64,000 nt of DNA from Polytrichum commune (GCA_950295325.1 OX485806.1:13454001-13518000), one strand, 5' to 3'; counted from the first letter of the stretch, positions 23,876 to 36,351 are shown. The notes: generated by a model not told the origin, from the sequence alone. Numbers and translations: made by a program.

Positions 23876-25484
23876 TGTCACCAAAAGTACTCCATCCTTC
23901 GATTTCGTCCTAGCCCGAATGGAATAGTATTGATGATACTTAGCAAAATCCTTCTTTAGTAACTCAATGTATCATTCCAATATGCCTTTGGAATATACAC
24001 AACGTTAATGACTTATGATTTAATCCCCAAGGCTACATCCAGAACAAATTTCAAAATAGTGTAACTTTTCCATTACCTCTCGGAATGTCCTGAAATTTTA
24101 TCTGTAACTAGGGAGACAAAGCCAAAAACATCTCACCAATTTGTAAGCCTATCCCATTTTCTGTCCGACAGTTATAACCATTTTAGTGTGTCAGTCTACC
24201 CAGATTTCAGAATGTCATAACTTCCTTCCATGGGCTCCAAAAAACTTCAAATTTTGGAAGCAATCACAAAAACTAATTGTTTATGACCCCCTGAAATTTC
24301 AAATTATTTTCATTTTTTGCCAATACGTTATGGCATTTTTAGTCTGTAACTCCTGAAAACACTTCAGAATGATATATCTCCTTCTCATCTATTCGGAATG
24401 ACTTGAAATTTGTACCACAACTAGGAAACCTAAGAACAAAGCATCCCTCAAAATTTTATGCGTTTCCAAGCCTTTGTCCAGGAATTATGCTCATTTCAGC
24501 TTGAAAATGTAGGCAAAGTTCAGAATGTCATAACTACTGCTCCAATACTCCAAACATCCTCAGATTTTGACCATGTTCATATAAACAAATTGTTTACTAA
24601 CCCTCTAAATTTCAACGAAGTATCTTCTTCTGCTCGGAAGTTATGCCCCTTACAACCTAGACTACTCAAAGGACCCTCTCATTTACCAACTCGTGTTCCG
24701 GCAACGTGTCACCAAAAGTACTCCACCCTTCGATTTCTTCCTAGCCCGAGTGGAATAGTTATGATGATACTTAGCAAACACATATACCCAAGAAAAATGA
24801 ACTCAAGTATTACAACTTGAAGCCATAAATTATCTTAAAATCATTTGCATCCAAATTAATTCTAACAAGAGGTCAAGCCCTCTTCAAGGCCAACTATCCT
24901 TGGCTCCTAACTTCAAAACCATGTACACACATGTGCTCCTATCTTGCTTCCACACACCCAAACTAATTCTAACAAGAGGTCAAGCCTTCTTCAAGGCCAA
25001 CTAGCCTTGGCTCCTAACTTCAAAACCATGCACACATGTGCTCTTATCTTGCTTCCACACACCCACACTTATAACACGTGGGGTGCCAAGGAGCACGAAG
25101 GAAAGAGAGAATGACTGAGGGAAGAATGAGAGATTATATAGTGAGTTTGAGGAGGTGAGCACCCTCAAGGCTCACGATAAGCCCTCGAAATCTCCTCCTA
25201 CTTTATAGGCTCTCATCTTATTTCCTAAGCTTTCTTTCTTAAAATGATCAACGAAGATCCTAATTCAAACATTTAACTAACCTTGGCTTTCTACCTACCA
25301 CACTTTACCAAGGTATGTCCTCATACTAATTAAATCCACTCCACACAAGCCTAATGCTTCAAACTTAGTTTTCTTCAAGCTTCACTCTTTTTATACTTTT
25401 GTAAATAATCATAAATCAACAAAACACCACTTGTAATGTTTTACAAGTGTTAACAACACATGTGGGCATCAATTTGGGCTCACA
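23876..25484. mobile_element. Solo LTR inserted in the reverse transcriptase
   Basis: Begins TGTCACC and ends GGGCTCACA, giving the TG...CA boundaries of an LTR. It is flanked by the 5-bp duplication CATAT at 23871-23875 and 25485-25489. Removing it and one CATAT restores RT reading across 'SPY/LFIIF'. Inside, a 72-bp block at the left end (from 23876) recurs at 24717, and a ~106-bp tandem pair lies at 24851-25068. No internal coding region, so the likeliest reading is a solo LTR left by LTR-LTR recombination. Superfamily (Ty3 or Ty1) cannot be assigned from the LTR alone. Confidence 0.8.
24851..25068 (+). repeat. Tandem pair inside the solo LTR, 106-bp unit
   Basis: Two adjacent units each contain 'attctaacaagaggtcaagc', 'tcttcaaggccaacta' and 'cttggctcctaacttcaaa', ending in 'cttccacacaccca'. 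They differ at only a few positions, so the duplication is recent relative to the LTR. Confidence 0.85.
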
Positions 25485-26673
25485 CATATCTATTTATCAT
25501 ATTCCTAGAACATTTTCTCAGATGGCTACAACAAGGAAATAATGGATACACTTTTGGCACATCTAAAGTAGAAATTTCATCAGCAGCATATGCAGATGAT
25601 CTTGCAGCAATCGCCAATAAACTAGAGACACTGCAAACACAACTCAACAAACTAGACAAATTCTGCGAATGGGCAGGAATGGACCTTGGAATACCCAAGT
25701 GTGCAATAACTGGCTGCCCAAACAAATCCATACTTCACCCCACCTTTAAAGCCTTAATCCAATCCACCAATATATTAACTACAGGATTCAACCTATACCA
25801 GTCTTAAACCAACATGAACCATACACGTATCTAGGAATAAACCTTGCACCATCATTCAAATGGAAAACACAAATAAATACTACTACAGCTAAAGTCATCA
25901 AACAATGTCAAGCCCTTGTAACATGCCCAGCTACTATGAAACAAAAAATAAACATGGCAGATACAGTCATACACGCTGGAATAGCATACAGCTTCTACGC
26001 AGTACCTTACTCCATACCAACTATAAAAAAACTAGATAAAAAAATCATAGCACTTCACAAAACGATTTGCGGGATACCCAAATGCACATCTAACATCGCT
26101 ACACAACTCTCACACAACCTATTTGGAATCGAAGCTTTCTCACTACAAAATGCCTATCTAAGATGCATTGGAGAACAATTACAAAATGCCCTCAATGACA
26201 AATGGAGAATTGGGAAAATATATACTGGTCTATTACAATTCATACTCGCCAAATATGGGGGCTCTCAAGAAATCACCCGCATTAAATACCACCACTGTGT
26301 TAGATCACCCATCACTAGAACATTGTTCTTGCTCAAACATAAAGCCGGAGTCCATCTAAAAAGCACAATAAATAATTTTCTACTAACCCCATCCTTACTT
26401 GAAATTGCATGGATGCAAGAAGCACAAATGCTACATGGCTTAAACCCCAACACCTCACTTAAACTACTACACAAACTACTTATACATAATATAACCACAC
26501 TAGACCAAATTACCATGCCTAATGGTACCACTCTAATGAACAAAGACAAATTCAAAATCTACCACTCCACTCCTTCTAAACTTATCCAAAGTGCACTTAA
26601 TATAGCTAATCAACTATTCTGCCACCCCCCTGCAATCAATGCTCCCTACCTTGCCAACAACATCACCCAATAA
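25485..26673 (+). pseudogene. LINE reverse transcriptase, C-terminal part
   Basis: Resumes the RT after the LTR with 'LFIIFLEHFLRWL', then 'AAYADDLAAI', the catalytic YADD box (about 25590-25610), and 'GMDLGIPKCAITG'. A frameshift near 25800 moves reading to another frame, where 'PYTYLGINLA' marks the RT thumb boundary. It continues through 26673 as a basic, helical region. A stop cluster follows at 26671-26930. Both palm aspartates of YADD are intact, but the frame is broken. Confidence 0.85.
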
Positions 26674-26932
26674 GATCCCTAAAAAACAAATATATAATAA
26701 GAAATCACAACATCCTACCTCACACACCGACCGCCCCCGTACACCCCCCTAACCTCCCCATCCCCCATCTACCTCCTCCCCCCAACAACATACTTAAAGA
26801 CCCCCGACAATTCCCCATACACAAAACACTCGATCACAAACAAAAACAATCTAATGACCACAATAGAATAAAAAGAACAGTCACATCATACCTATGTCAA
26901 TGGACCACAACAAATAACAACACATATAATAA

Positions 26933-27865
26933 ATGGCGATCCAAAGGGACCTATACCCCTATTGTGAAGCCAACATATGCAATCACAACACAAACTTGCT
27001 TATCCAATATTACACAGAAAGACAACACGAGCATTTTTCAAACATCATTAACGCCTACTTCACCACAGAACAACACCGAGACACAAGATACGTCACACCA
27101 ACCACAATAATTCCGCTAGCACATATCTCTATTAGTGAATGCAACCCAGAAAACGACATTGAAACAAACTCTGATACTATCCAAACACAATTCGATGTCG
27201 CTCACATATACGAAGACAATGAAAGGCATCTCATCACCATCCCGAAAGCTAGACTAACATGGCTATGGAAACAATACCAATTGGCAAAAAATACCAAACA
27301 TGGTTTAGAACCATCTACCCAATCATTCGAAACTGAAATTGTTTGGCTATATCAAAGATACAAATACCGTATCCCAAAAAACAACCCACTCAAAAGAGCC
27401 CAATATACAATACCAACTCAAATATTGGATCTACTAATTACAATATTCAATATTAACCACTCATATTTTTCATCCCCAGTTACATGTCCTACACAATTCA
27501 CCCAATTCTACTCACCATTCTCACGAGACATAATATTTGGATCCTTAGGTAAAGTGTTTGACTATAAATGGCAAGGAATCGGATACGCACATCCTCACAA
27601 CTCAATAGACCTACAACAAGCCATTCACTGGGCAGGCATGGCGGCCCAAAATGACCCTTACACAATCACTATAATTATATCCCTAGACACTGATTGGTAC
27701 CAAAACTCGAACCCACACACAGGCCCATTCCCAGACACACATGTCATTGCCCATTTTGCCGCTGACACAATCACATATGAAGAACCAACAATACCCCCCC
27801 GAGCTCAATATCACAAGGAAAGAACCATCTACCATGCAAATATTCTGTATCCATCACCAAAATAA
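26933..27865 (+). pseudogene. Unassigned LINE block, possible methyltransferase-like
   Basis: A 310-codon frame between RT and RNase H. The second half has the look of a folded domain: 'FYSPFSRDIIFGSLGKVFDY', 'WQGIGYAHPHN' and 'DPYTITIIISLDTDWYQNS'. The sequence 'SPF...D..FGS.G..FD' followed by a [NDA]-x-P-x position and a hydrophobic strand resembles the PCIF1-type adenine-N6 methyltransferase arrangement, where an NPPF box would stand in place of 'AHPH'. I did not find that box intact, so this is a suggestion only. Dualen elements are described with an extra cysteine-protease domain; I do not see one here. Confidence 0.35.
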
Positions 27866-29282
27866 TAACATAGGTACCTACGAACAAGTGAAGTTAATAA
27901 ATGACACAGCAAATAACCTCCAAATACTACAAAGCCACACTCAAATTGCACCAGCCACCCCTCCGAACATCACCGTTAACCCTAGTAAAAAATGGGCTAA
28001 ATCAAACTACCCAAACACACCCCTACACAATAATATCCCCACCCCACAACTTCCAAACTACCAAACTAACTTACTGCTAAAATTCCACCCCCAATTTAGC
28101 TACTACACGGACGGATCCTTTATAAAACCCAAAGAAATTGCCCCTGGGGTATGGAGAAGAGAAATAGTTGGATACGGTATCTATAGTCCCAAAGGCTTAA
28201 ATATCGCCAAAAGACTCCATGGGCATCAAAACATACTATGTGCAGAAATGATGGCTATACACAAAACACTAAGAATCATCAATACACAATTTCCTAATGA
28301 ACCCGCATTTATATTCACAGACAGTCTAAACGTATTATACCTACTCAACACACAAATTAAACACCCCACTCTCCATAATAGTCACCCAGACCAAACCACA
28401 CTCAACTCCATGGTAAAAATCCTTCAAGACCGTACACAGCCAATCACACTATACAAAGTCAGAGCACACGTCAACATTGACGGTAATGAAAAAGCGGATA
28501 AACTAGCAAAAGACGGGTTAGAATTAGAACACAAAATTGCCATCCACCCATACGAACATGCCCACGCCACCCCGTATTATTATCAAAAGGACGTCTGGGC
28601 CTCGATGGCAGACGTCCCAGACAAAGGCCCAGTAAGATTCTTAGAAAAACAAATTAAAAAATATGATAGGGAAACCAATATAGCAATCATGGCCACACAA
28701 ACCCCCAACACGTGTAAATGGACAGAAAATATAGACATTGACAAAGAATTGTCCAACGAATTCTGGACAAATCCCTTAATCACAGACAAACAAAAATCAT
28801 GCCTTATTAAATTCCGCACAAGAACATACATGGGTAATGCTAGAAAACAAATGTTCTTCGGTCACCAGAGGTACCCCTCTATCACGTGCCCTATATGCAA
28901 TTCAAATGATCCAGACACTTGGCTACATGTACTACTGAAATGTAACCAACAACATATATACTCACTACGAATTAAAAGACATAACAAAGCAATCGGAGAA
29001 ATTAGGAAGCTCCTAATTTCGTCCGAAAAATCCCGATGTTTAACTCTCATGATGCCGGTACCTTCAATAATAATCCCCAAGAAAATATTGTCCCCAATTG
29101 GCTACTCCCCTGCACATGTAACACACAAAGATGTCATTGCAACGCAAGATTTCGACCTTATATACTCTGCGTTAAAGGATTACCATATCAAAATGACCCT
29201 CCCATTGACATTGACCCTAACCTCACCATACAATTTATTGAATTCACATATTGTAACGACAGATTCTCCCCAGAAGCAATAG
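27741..29282 (+). pseudogene. LINE RNase H domain and CCHC zinc motif
   Basis: RNase H, which removes RNA from the RNA-DNA hybrid. The carboxylates stand in order: Asp in 'YYTDGS' (28110), Glu in 'CAEMMAI' (28245), Asp in 'FTDSLN' (28320) and Asp in 'VRAHVNIDGNEKAD' near 28500. After about 100 residues comes 'CPIC...WLHVLLKC', a CCHC motif, closely followed by 'RIKRHNKAI'. CCHC followed by RHN is the lead-in of the restriction-like endonuclease of R2, R4 and Dualen elements. The frame overlaps the previous one, then shifts near 29150 into the frame ending at 29560. Confidence 0.85.
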
Positions 29283-29560
29283 AAGCAAAAAACAACAAAT
29301 ACAAACCATTGATTGATAGTATCGCTTCCAGAGGATGGAAAATCGAACCACTTATTGTCATCACAGCTGGGGCCCGAGCTACGGCCCACATCCCATCTAT
29401 GAAAATACTAGAAGAAAATCTCAAAATACCCATGGTTACCATCAAAAATACCTTTAAAAATATTAATACCATTGCAATACAATATGCCATGTCCATCCTC
29501 CTCCATAAGAGGAGAATTGAAAACCACCAACCGCTCCCCCAAAACTTAGACCCTCCATAA
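29036..29560 (+). pseudogene. LINE C-terminal restriction-like endonuclease
   Basis: From about 29150 this frame reads 'RPYILCVKGLP', then 'FIEFTYCNDRF' and 'KNNKYKPLIDSI', ending in 'ILLHKRRIE'. The order RP(D)-x(n)-[DE]-x-T-x(n)-K-x-x-K-Y matches the PD-(D/E)XK fold of the endonuclease of R2-type LINEs, and it follows the CCHC and RHN motifs at the expected distance. The first acidic residue is Tyr here (TAT), one base from an Asp codon, so the site is probably mutated. Frames upstream of 29150 in this phase are not coding. Identification rests on motif order, not on an alignment. Confidence 0.6.
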
Positions 29561-29662
29561 AACCCAAAAACTTACATAATATTTAATATCTATTTACAGC
29601 TCAGAATAAGGGATTGGTGCCGGTTGGTTGGTACAAATTTCCTGCCTTTTACTCACTTGCAG

Positions 29663-29775
29663 CACCAAGTCACGTCTTACATTTTAGACAATCATACGGA
29701 CTCGACTGGAATCGAACCCGGAACGTCTTAACTCAAACATCCTCCCACAACCAACCGAGGAATCATGACTTGGTG
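29663..29775 (-). mobile_element. tRNA-like SINE head or small inverted-repeat element
   Basis: On the minus strand the segment contains GGTTCGATTCC, matching the Pol III B-box consensus, preceded by 'cctcggttggttg', like a D-arm/A-box. It is bounded by the inverted repeat CACCAAGTCACG / CATGACTTGGTG, which could pair as a 12-bp stem with few mismatches. It starts about 80 bp past the likely 3' end of the LINE. No complete cloverleaf with an anticodon arm could be drawn, so it is not called as a tRNA gene. It may be a SINE head or part of the LINE 3' UTR. Confidence 0.4.
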
Positions 29776-30534
29776 TTCACTCTCATTATAAAAACACTAA
29801 TTATACTTAAAAGGCATGCACCCCCGTGGGCCATGGTCGGCCCATGTTATTTGTTTCTCGGTTACTATAGTGTCCATCCTCGAAAGAGGAGAGTAGTTTT
29901 GTCCCAGCTTCCCCATGTCTTGTGGGCATCGGGTTGTTGGCATTACGAACGGACACTCTATTCACGCCGGCCCCTGAAAGGGACCGGAGTTTCTATCTCA
30001 CATTTATTGTTCATTGACACTAGTAAAAATTACTACATCACCTAAAATTCACACTTCAGCTTCAATGTCAAGGCATTTAGAGGTACTTTCTCCAAGGTAA
30101 GTGGGTCTTAAAATGGACACTTTTAGCTTTGCACCAACTTCTCACAGGGTGTAAACAAGCAATTAGTGCAAAGTGATTGCGAAATCCATATCATGGCCAT
30201 TGACATTTTCTCATAGTTTTTGGAGCTCCTATGTATCATGGCCCATATACACAAGGTGGCAGTTTACATTGATATAAGCCAATTTCCTAAAAACTCTTGA
30301 TAATACAACATTCAAGGCCAAAATATCATATTGCCAAGATCACAACATTTGGATAATACGACACTTTCCTTGCGTAACCAAAGTTGTCTTAACAAAGAGA
30401 GAGAGAATATTCTACTTTTTAGGGGCCATCATGGGACCACATATTGTAGAAGCTCACAATTCATTCAATGCTATGGAATATTAGAAACATTGAGCAAGTG
30501 TGCCATATTCATAAGAGTGATCATCAATTCGCCC
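29776..30534. other. Gene-free stretch after the LINE
   Basis: Includes a GC-richer block at 29870-30000 with 'cggcccctgaaagggaccgg', which can form a hairpin. A short segment at 30295-30400 ('ataatacgacact', 'cttaacaaagagag') resembles a decayed Tigger end. No gene seen. Confidence 0.45.
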
Positions 30535-30762
30535 CAATGAACGGGGAGAACCGACTGCTAGTTATGGATGAACCGGTTGATTTTAAGAAATAACCGGTTC
30601 AAGTTGAAGACTTTAGGAAAATTACCGATCATTTAAGGGGGAATCTATAGAATATACCTCAATTTAATAAAGAAAAAAACCAAAAGATCGCCACATGTAA
30701 ACGTTTGGACTTGAAACACTAGGATCTCGACCAACCATGCCCAAAAACCTTCCCGAACTTTG
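30535..30762 (+). mobile_element. hAT-type MITE with exact 8-bp duplication
   Basis: 228 bp, starting CAATGAACGGGGAG and ending TTCCCGAACTTTG, flanked on both sides by ATTCGCCC (30527-30534, 30763-30770). An 8-bp duplication is characteristic of the hAT superfamily, and the short imperfect terminal repeat (CAATG...GGGAG) fits. No coding sequence. Its interior ('aattaccgatcattt', 'ccaaaagatcgcc') is shared with the other family members in this window. Confidence 0.85.
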
Positions 30763-31418
30763 ATTCGCCCCAATTGACCCTTTCCAAAATTGTTACATGG
30801 TCAATCCTTCAATGGACTTCTACATGACCAAGTTCACTAGGTGACTGGCGGCGTACAGACTGCTAGAATGTCTTCATAGCTCAAGGGGCTAAAGGTACTG
30901 AGGCCTTAAAGTGTCACTAAAGAGTGCCACTAAAAGAGTATTGTGCAAATTTGAGATCATTAGAAGTGTCAAAATGATTGTAGGAAAATTATACTGTAGG
31001 TTAGCGAATACGAGGTAGATTGAAGCAACTAAATTTAAGTTCAAACGAAGCATGTATGAGTCCAGGGCAAAATCGTAAAGATAATGGTCATTATTGATTA
31101 CAGTAGTGGATTACAGACCCAAAGTAGGTGCTAATATTGAGCTTGTGTTACTTTAACACTTTAGTAGCTTAGGGAGTCCAATGGAATTGTAATTCTTTAC
31201 CTTACTCGTATTTGAGATCACGTTGTGGTCTTGAGCTTGGGGGTACTACTACCTCCTAAGCGCACAGCTAGAGGGGTTTTTTTTTTTTAAAAAGAAAAGA
31301 AAAGAGAGTCTACATGGTATCTTTAATGAGCACATGGCCAATCTCCCAACCGTTGGGTGGTTTTCTTGATGAAATCATTCTATTCATGGAAACCATTGAC
31401 TTGCAATCTTCGAATTGT
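30763..31418. other. Gene-free spacer between MITEs
   Basis: No gene recognised. Holds a T9/A-rich run at about 31275-31295. Nothing else supported. Confidence 0.5.
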
Positions 31419-31689
31419 CACTAGTAGAAAACTATGCCAAAAAGAACCACAGCCGAAATTGGCTGTGGTTCTTTTGACCAGCCTGATCTGCAGTCACTAA
31501 ATGACTACGTATTTGTTTCTTTGGTTTAGCGACTGGAATAATTGGAAATTGGGGGCGTGTAATATACCGTTGGAAAGGTCTTGAAATTAACTTTCCAATG
31601 GTATATTACACGCTTCCAAAACTCAGAAAGAAAAAGCAAAAATATGTAGTCGTTTAGCAAGTGTAGATCAGGCTAGTTTTCTACTAGTG
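31419..31689. mobile_element. CACTA-type MITE, copy 1
   Basis: 271 bp with terminal inverted repeats CACTAGTAGAAAACTA and TAGTTTTCTACTAGTG and a 3-bp flanking duplication TGT (31416-31418, 31690-31692), as expected for CACTA (CMC/EnSpm) elements. The interior is rich in further inverted repeats, including 'aaccacagcc' / 'ggctgtggtt' at 31445-31475 and 'gtgtaatataccgttggaaa' with its complement at 31556-31609. It should therefore fold into a strong multi-branched hairpin. No coding sequence. Confidence 0.85.
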
Positions 31690-31691
31690 TG

Positions 31692-31840
31692 TGTTGTTTA
31701 ATAAGTTGTTTGAACATTATAGAACATAAATGACTTTGCTTGGTAGAATATTACATTCTCGTTAAATAGTTTCATCAGTGCATAACTCCAAATAGTAACA
31801 TCCACTAATTGGGACAATTAGTGTTAGCTTAGAGAGGAGG
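31692..31840 (-). mobile_element. MITE remnant, reverse copy of the 1325 family
   Basis: Reverse-complement match to 1325-1475 ('cataaatgactttgcttgg', 'gaatattacattctc', 'gcataactccaaatagtaac'). It lies between the CACTA-type and Tourist-type MITEs, which abut it within about 15 bp on either side. Partial and non-coding. Confidence 0.6.
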
Positions 31841-31854
31841 CCGTAAGGTACTTA

Positions 31855-32193
31855 GGGCCGGTTTACACTACGGTGGAGAAGTCCACCGGTCATGAAAAAA
31901 GGGTGTTTCTCAATTGTGATTGGTCGAAAATGCAACTCTTGACCGGTGGGTGTTTACACTAGGTGAAGAAAACAATGGTGGTGAACTTTTCTCATGGATG
32001 ATAAAATGACATGGCCGCCTACATGGCGGCACTTTTTGGAGTTGGGCTCCTCTGGAGAAGCCCAACTCAATAAAAATATTTTATTGCCTTTAATTCTTCT
32101 CCGGCACATCCACCATTTGCCTCATATAACCATGTCTTGGCCAAGCATTCTTGACCGACCGGAGGCCTTCTCCACCGTAGTGTAAACCGGCCC
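31855..32193. mobile_element. Tourist-like MITE, 339 bp
   Basis: Terminal inverted repeat GGGCCGGTTTACACTACGG, nearly the same as the element at 15311-15672, with TTA on both sides (31852-31854, 32194-32196). The inverted ends extend through 'tggagaag'. The interior differs from the 15311 element, so these are two subfamilies sharing a transposase recognition end. No coding capacity. Confidence 0.85.
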
Positions 32194-32404
32194 TTAAGCT
32201 TAGACCAAGTTTGACAACACGTGCATGACCAGCACCACCTGTCATGCTGACTGATGCCATCCACTTGGGCTTTGCTTTAGCTCTCATTGTTTCCCTGTCC
32301 TTTTAGGAGCCTAAAGACGGGTATTAATATTATGGTAGAAACTGTTGCCGGTCTGGTTGGTGTATATTAGTATTGGAGTAGTATCCTTTTTCTTCTTCTT
32401 GAAA

Positions 32405-33345
32405 TATCATTCGGACGGTATCTGTAATGAGAATTTCATGTTCTCTAATACTACAATAATATGATGTTTAGTGTCACCAATTGTAATTGTGTTGTTCAAT
32501 ATTAATTCACTAGTAGAAAACTATGCAAAAAGAAAAGCGCAGCCAAAATCGTGCGGTGCATTTGACCAACCTGATATGCAGTTGCTAAACGACTACATAT
32601 TTGTTTTTTTGGTTTTGCGAGTGAAATTTCAAGGATTTGGAGGCATGTAATATGTTGTTGGAAAGGCCTTGAATGTACCTTTCCAACGGTATACTACACG
32701 CCCAATTTTTTTTTAAATTGCAATTAAAAGACAAAAAAGAAAAATCTGTAGTTGTTTAGCGACTGCATATCACGCTGGTCAAAAGAACCACAACCGATTT
32801 CGGGCATAGTTTTCTTCTAGTTATTGCAAACCGCGGTATAGTGTCACCCCACATTATTTTTCATTCCTTGTAATATTTTTGAGGGATTATAGATTTACAG
32901 TGTTGCAATTACTATCACTTATCAAGTGATTTTTCATCCAAAACTCCATCATCCATGACAATATTTCATCACAAGTTGCTGACATGAGAAGGTAGGGTCA
33001 ATGGATGAAGTCACCCATCATCTATGACAATATTTGTTCACTTATTCATAAGAAGTGTCATCCGAAAAGTTACCGTGTGACTTTAAATATCATATTTAGT
33101 GTAGTTAGGTACTATAGACATTTGAAAATATTCGAGACTATATATTGTGTAAAGACATTCGTGTCTACTATCAATATGGTTTAGAATGATATTGATTGAT
33201 ACAAATAGTGACTCAAGTATACAAAGATTATCTCTCTCACTCTAAAATGCCCACCAACTTACATCAATGACTAGTATCACAATAGAAGAAGTATTGATAC
33301 CAGTATTGATATTGATAATTACTACCATGCATTCACCTAATATAA
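32405..33345 (+). repeat. Dispersed repeat Y, copy 3, split by insertions
   Basis: The left part (32405-32469) and right part (about 33115-33345) together match copies 13908-14245 and 17384-17745. The intervening 650 bp has ends 'tttagtgtcacc' and 'atatttagtgtag', is itself interrupted by the CACTA-type MITE at 32508, and has an inverted relative at 36950-37270. This is a three-level nest: repeat Y, then the ~340-bp element, then the CACTA MITE. Confidence 0.6.
32508..32822. mobile_element. CACTA-type MITE, copy 2
   Basis: Same family as 31419-31689: left end CACTAGTAGAAAACTATGC, shared blocks 'gaccaacctgat' and 'ctttccaacggtat', right end decayed (CTAGTT for CTAGTG). Flanked by ATT (32505-32507, 32823-32825), a 3-bp duplication. 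More diverged internally and in its right terminus than copy 1. Confidence 0.75.
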
Positions 33346-34074
33346 ACCAGTCCACTATTGCACAAGACCTCAGTGTGCAAGTATGAAAATGGCCCCCTAA
33401 CCCTTTCAATATCCATCGTTATAATTGACCCCCAAGATCAATGCATTGCATTGGTTGCCATGCCCATCAGTGATCATGGTCCTTCCCAAGGCCCATGATG
33501 CCTTATTTCCTCCCCTTAGAGCTCTCAATCAATCACATGTTGCTTTTGATTCCGCCCTCGTGGAATTAATTGTGCTAAATTTCTTGATAACGCTTTCAAC
33601 TGGGATTTAAGGATACTTGGATTTATGCATGAATTTTGGACAATTCTGACCGCCAATATGATCTACACTAGATCATAAAACTACACAAATATGATGGTTG
33701 GCGAACATGGAATACAACACATTCAAGATTTGGGTTGTTGTGTTGGTGTTTTTGTTGTTGTTGTTGTTTGATGTTTTTGTCCCCACAAGTGCACAACCCT
33801 CATTAACTCTGGACAAGTGGTTTGTCCAAATATACTTAAATGTCAGTTTTTTCCAGGGCACATCCACTTGTTCCCTCATCATTGCTAGTTGGTAGGTCAT
33901 ACCACACACCTTGGAGTCGTAAAACGAGAAATGTATATGACCTACAATGGTTTTCTTGCAACATGTACATTCCAAACTTGGATATGTACCCATAGGTTAG
34001 AATTTGTTATAGATCACAATGTGACCTTAACCAAAATCTTCCTTGCCCTCAACCTTATCTTATTATGTGTTCAG
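33346..34074. other. Gene-free spacer
   Basis: Short frames only, including one over a TTGTTG microsatellite at about 33735-33770. No family motifs and no clear transposon ends. Confidence 0.5.
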
Positions 34075-34508
34075 TGAGCCATTGCAAAAATCAATGTGGC
34101 ACTTTAAAGAAGGATTTGTTGATGAATTCGAGAAAATTAGAATGATGCAGTTTAAGTCTAAGGTTAGATTATATCATTTTTTTTAATCATAGGATCCACT
34201 AAAAGAATTACATCTATGTAATTTCATCATTTTCATGATTCACACAATAAGTCTAGATTTACTCAAAACCTATAATTGTTTTTCTTAATTTTGGAGCGAA
34301 GATATTGGTTAGAATCCATTATAGGTCATGGTATGATGTTGACCGAATTCCCACTCAATTAGACTTACCTGACCTTACCTCACCACACCTTCCTTACCTT
34401 GCCTTACCTTTATTCCTTATATTGTATTCAATGAGACTTGAGTCATTCGCAAAGTCAAAATGGCATTTTAAGGAGGGATTAATTTGTTGAAAGAATTCGA
34501 GACAACTA

Positions 34509-34725
34509 CACTAAATATGATATTTAATGTGACTTACTATTTGAGATTACACAATGCTATATCTATTTACTATACATCTCATATTTTACCAACAAATGTT
34601 AAATTGGTAGTTTGGACATTATAGAACATTGACAACTTTAAATGGTAAAAAATTATTTCAATAGTAAAAAGATATAGCACCATGTAAAACAAAATAGTAA
34701 GTCACACTTAATATCGTATTTGGTG
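34509..34725. mobile_element. MITE with long inverted ends and TA duplication
   Basis: 217 bp with terminal inverted repeats of at least 30 bp (CACTAAATATGATATTTAAT at the left and its diverged complement at the right), flanked by TA. Comparison with paralogous units at 34113-34150 and 35870-35890 gives the empty site, confirming an insertion. A related, more decayed element is at 46294-46497, and a terminal fragment at 47999-48055. A TA duplication suggests Tc1/mariner-type mobilisation, though the CACTA-like start leaves some doubt. Confidence 0.65.
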
Positions 34726-36351
34726 TAGTTTAGCAATGCAGTTTAATCTAAATCTAAGCCAATAGATCTTAGGTATAGATTCATCATTTCCATAATCCAT
34801 GCATAAGTATAGAATTACTTATACCTTTGTTTTTCTTATCTTTGGAATGAAGATATCCTTTAGAATCCATTAAAGGTACATTGTAACCAATTCGAACAAA
34901 TCAAGCTTACCTCACCTCATCTTATCTTGACCCTTATTATCCCAAAGGTTTTGTGTGTTTCAAGAATCAAGATTAGGTATAGAGTGAGATTTGCAAGCTC
35001 GTTTCATGAAATATCAATGAAGCTAAATTGTTGACACAAAGTCAAAGAATACATTTGAACTATTGGACCTTCATTATAAGGTCATGAGCTCCGTGCAAGC
35101 ATTTTCAAGCAATGTTTTGAAAAAGAATTCATAAATTGAAGATGACACTGGTTTGCCTTGATATTTTGTAGATGTGTTTATCCTATGACAACTTATGACA
35201 CATTTCAAAATGCATAACATATTATGAAGACCGTATGTATAGAGTGTGAACAACATTCGTTAATGAAATAAAAAAACTAGTCATCTGGTTCACCAAAGAT
35301 GATGTCTTATTTTTAACCTAATTATCATGCATACATAGTCATCTAGGTGACACATATACCAAATATTATATAAAGAGGATGCAATTTACATTTCTCATGA
35401 TTTATTTAAGTTATTTCTTTTATTTTAATATTTAGTTCATTTCAAATTTTTATTATGATTAAGTTTTTCTGCATGAATAGAGAAAATTATGCCCAGCAAC
35501 TCTCATGTGGAGATAAACACAATTCCAAGATTGAGAATCAATTATTTTCATGAGTGTGGCGATTATGTCAGGAAAACCGTTCACCGGTTGGGGAGGTTGA
35601 CAATGAGCTCCATAGACAACCATACATAGTATGGTAAACCCAAATCCATTTTTTAAAACATCATCATAAAGCAAACCTTGCACACTCTTGTCAAAATGTA
35701 TTCTCTTTTAAAAAAGGTCCTCCACCCCATGTGGTTAGAGGGTTAATACCTCCAAGCTCCTCGACACAACAATGTGGTCTCGAATAATAACATTCGGGGT
35801 TAAAATCCTTTTCTTGAGTCGTTTCAAAAGTCAATGTGGTAGTTTCAAGAGGTATTTGTTGAAGAATTTGAGAAGACTAGAGAGATGCGATTTTAATTAA
35901 GCCTATAGATCATGTCATAGATCTATCATAGGGCCTACCAAAAGAATTACATCTATATAATGTCATCATATCCACAATTCATGCATAAGTCTTGATCCAC
36001 TTAGAACCAATATATTTCTTCTTATTTGAAGTGAAAATCTCTGTTAGAATCCATTGTAGATCACAACACGACCTCAACCAAAATCAGGCACCTCACTTCA
36101 CCTCAACCCTAAATCTTATTATGTGTTCAAGAGGAAGAGCAAGATTTATCACATACCTCTCATCCATCCAACTTCAAAACTTGACCCCTATAGGTTTGTT
36201 GCCAATCACATTCTCAAATGACCTCAAGTAAACTAATTTGGAGTCTTTAAAGCAATTCCGGTGTCAAATCATCTTAAAAACATAACCTCCTGGCTGAACA
36301 CTAATTAGCTTTTATGTTGGATGAATGAGAGTGTATGCTCCATATACGATG

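Larger units (their letters stand above)
21020..29585 (+). mobile_element. Degenerate non-LTR retrotransposon (Dualen/RandI-like)
   Basis: A single plus-strand element spans about 8.5 kb, of which 1.6 kb is a later LTR insertion. Domains in order: APE-type endonuclease (21148-22440), reverse transcriptase (about 22900-25800), an unfamiliar conserved-looking block (26933-27865), RNase H (about 28095-28530), a CCHC zinc motif and a restriction-like endonuclease module (about 28880-29550). The coding strand is strikingly G-poor and A/C-rich, unlike all flanking genes. Several frameshifts and stops (for example TGA at 23399, TAA near 23599) make it inactive. I see no separate ORF1, and the 5' end is not defined. 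The 3' end lies near 29585, just before a tRNA-like segment. Confidence 0.85.
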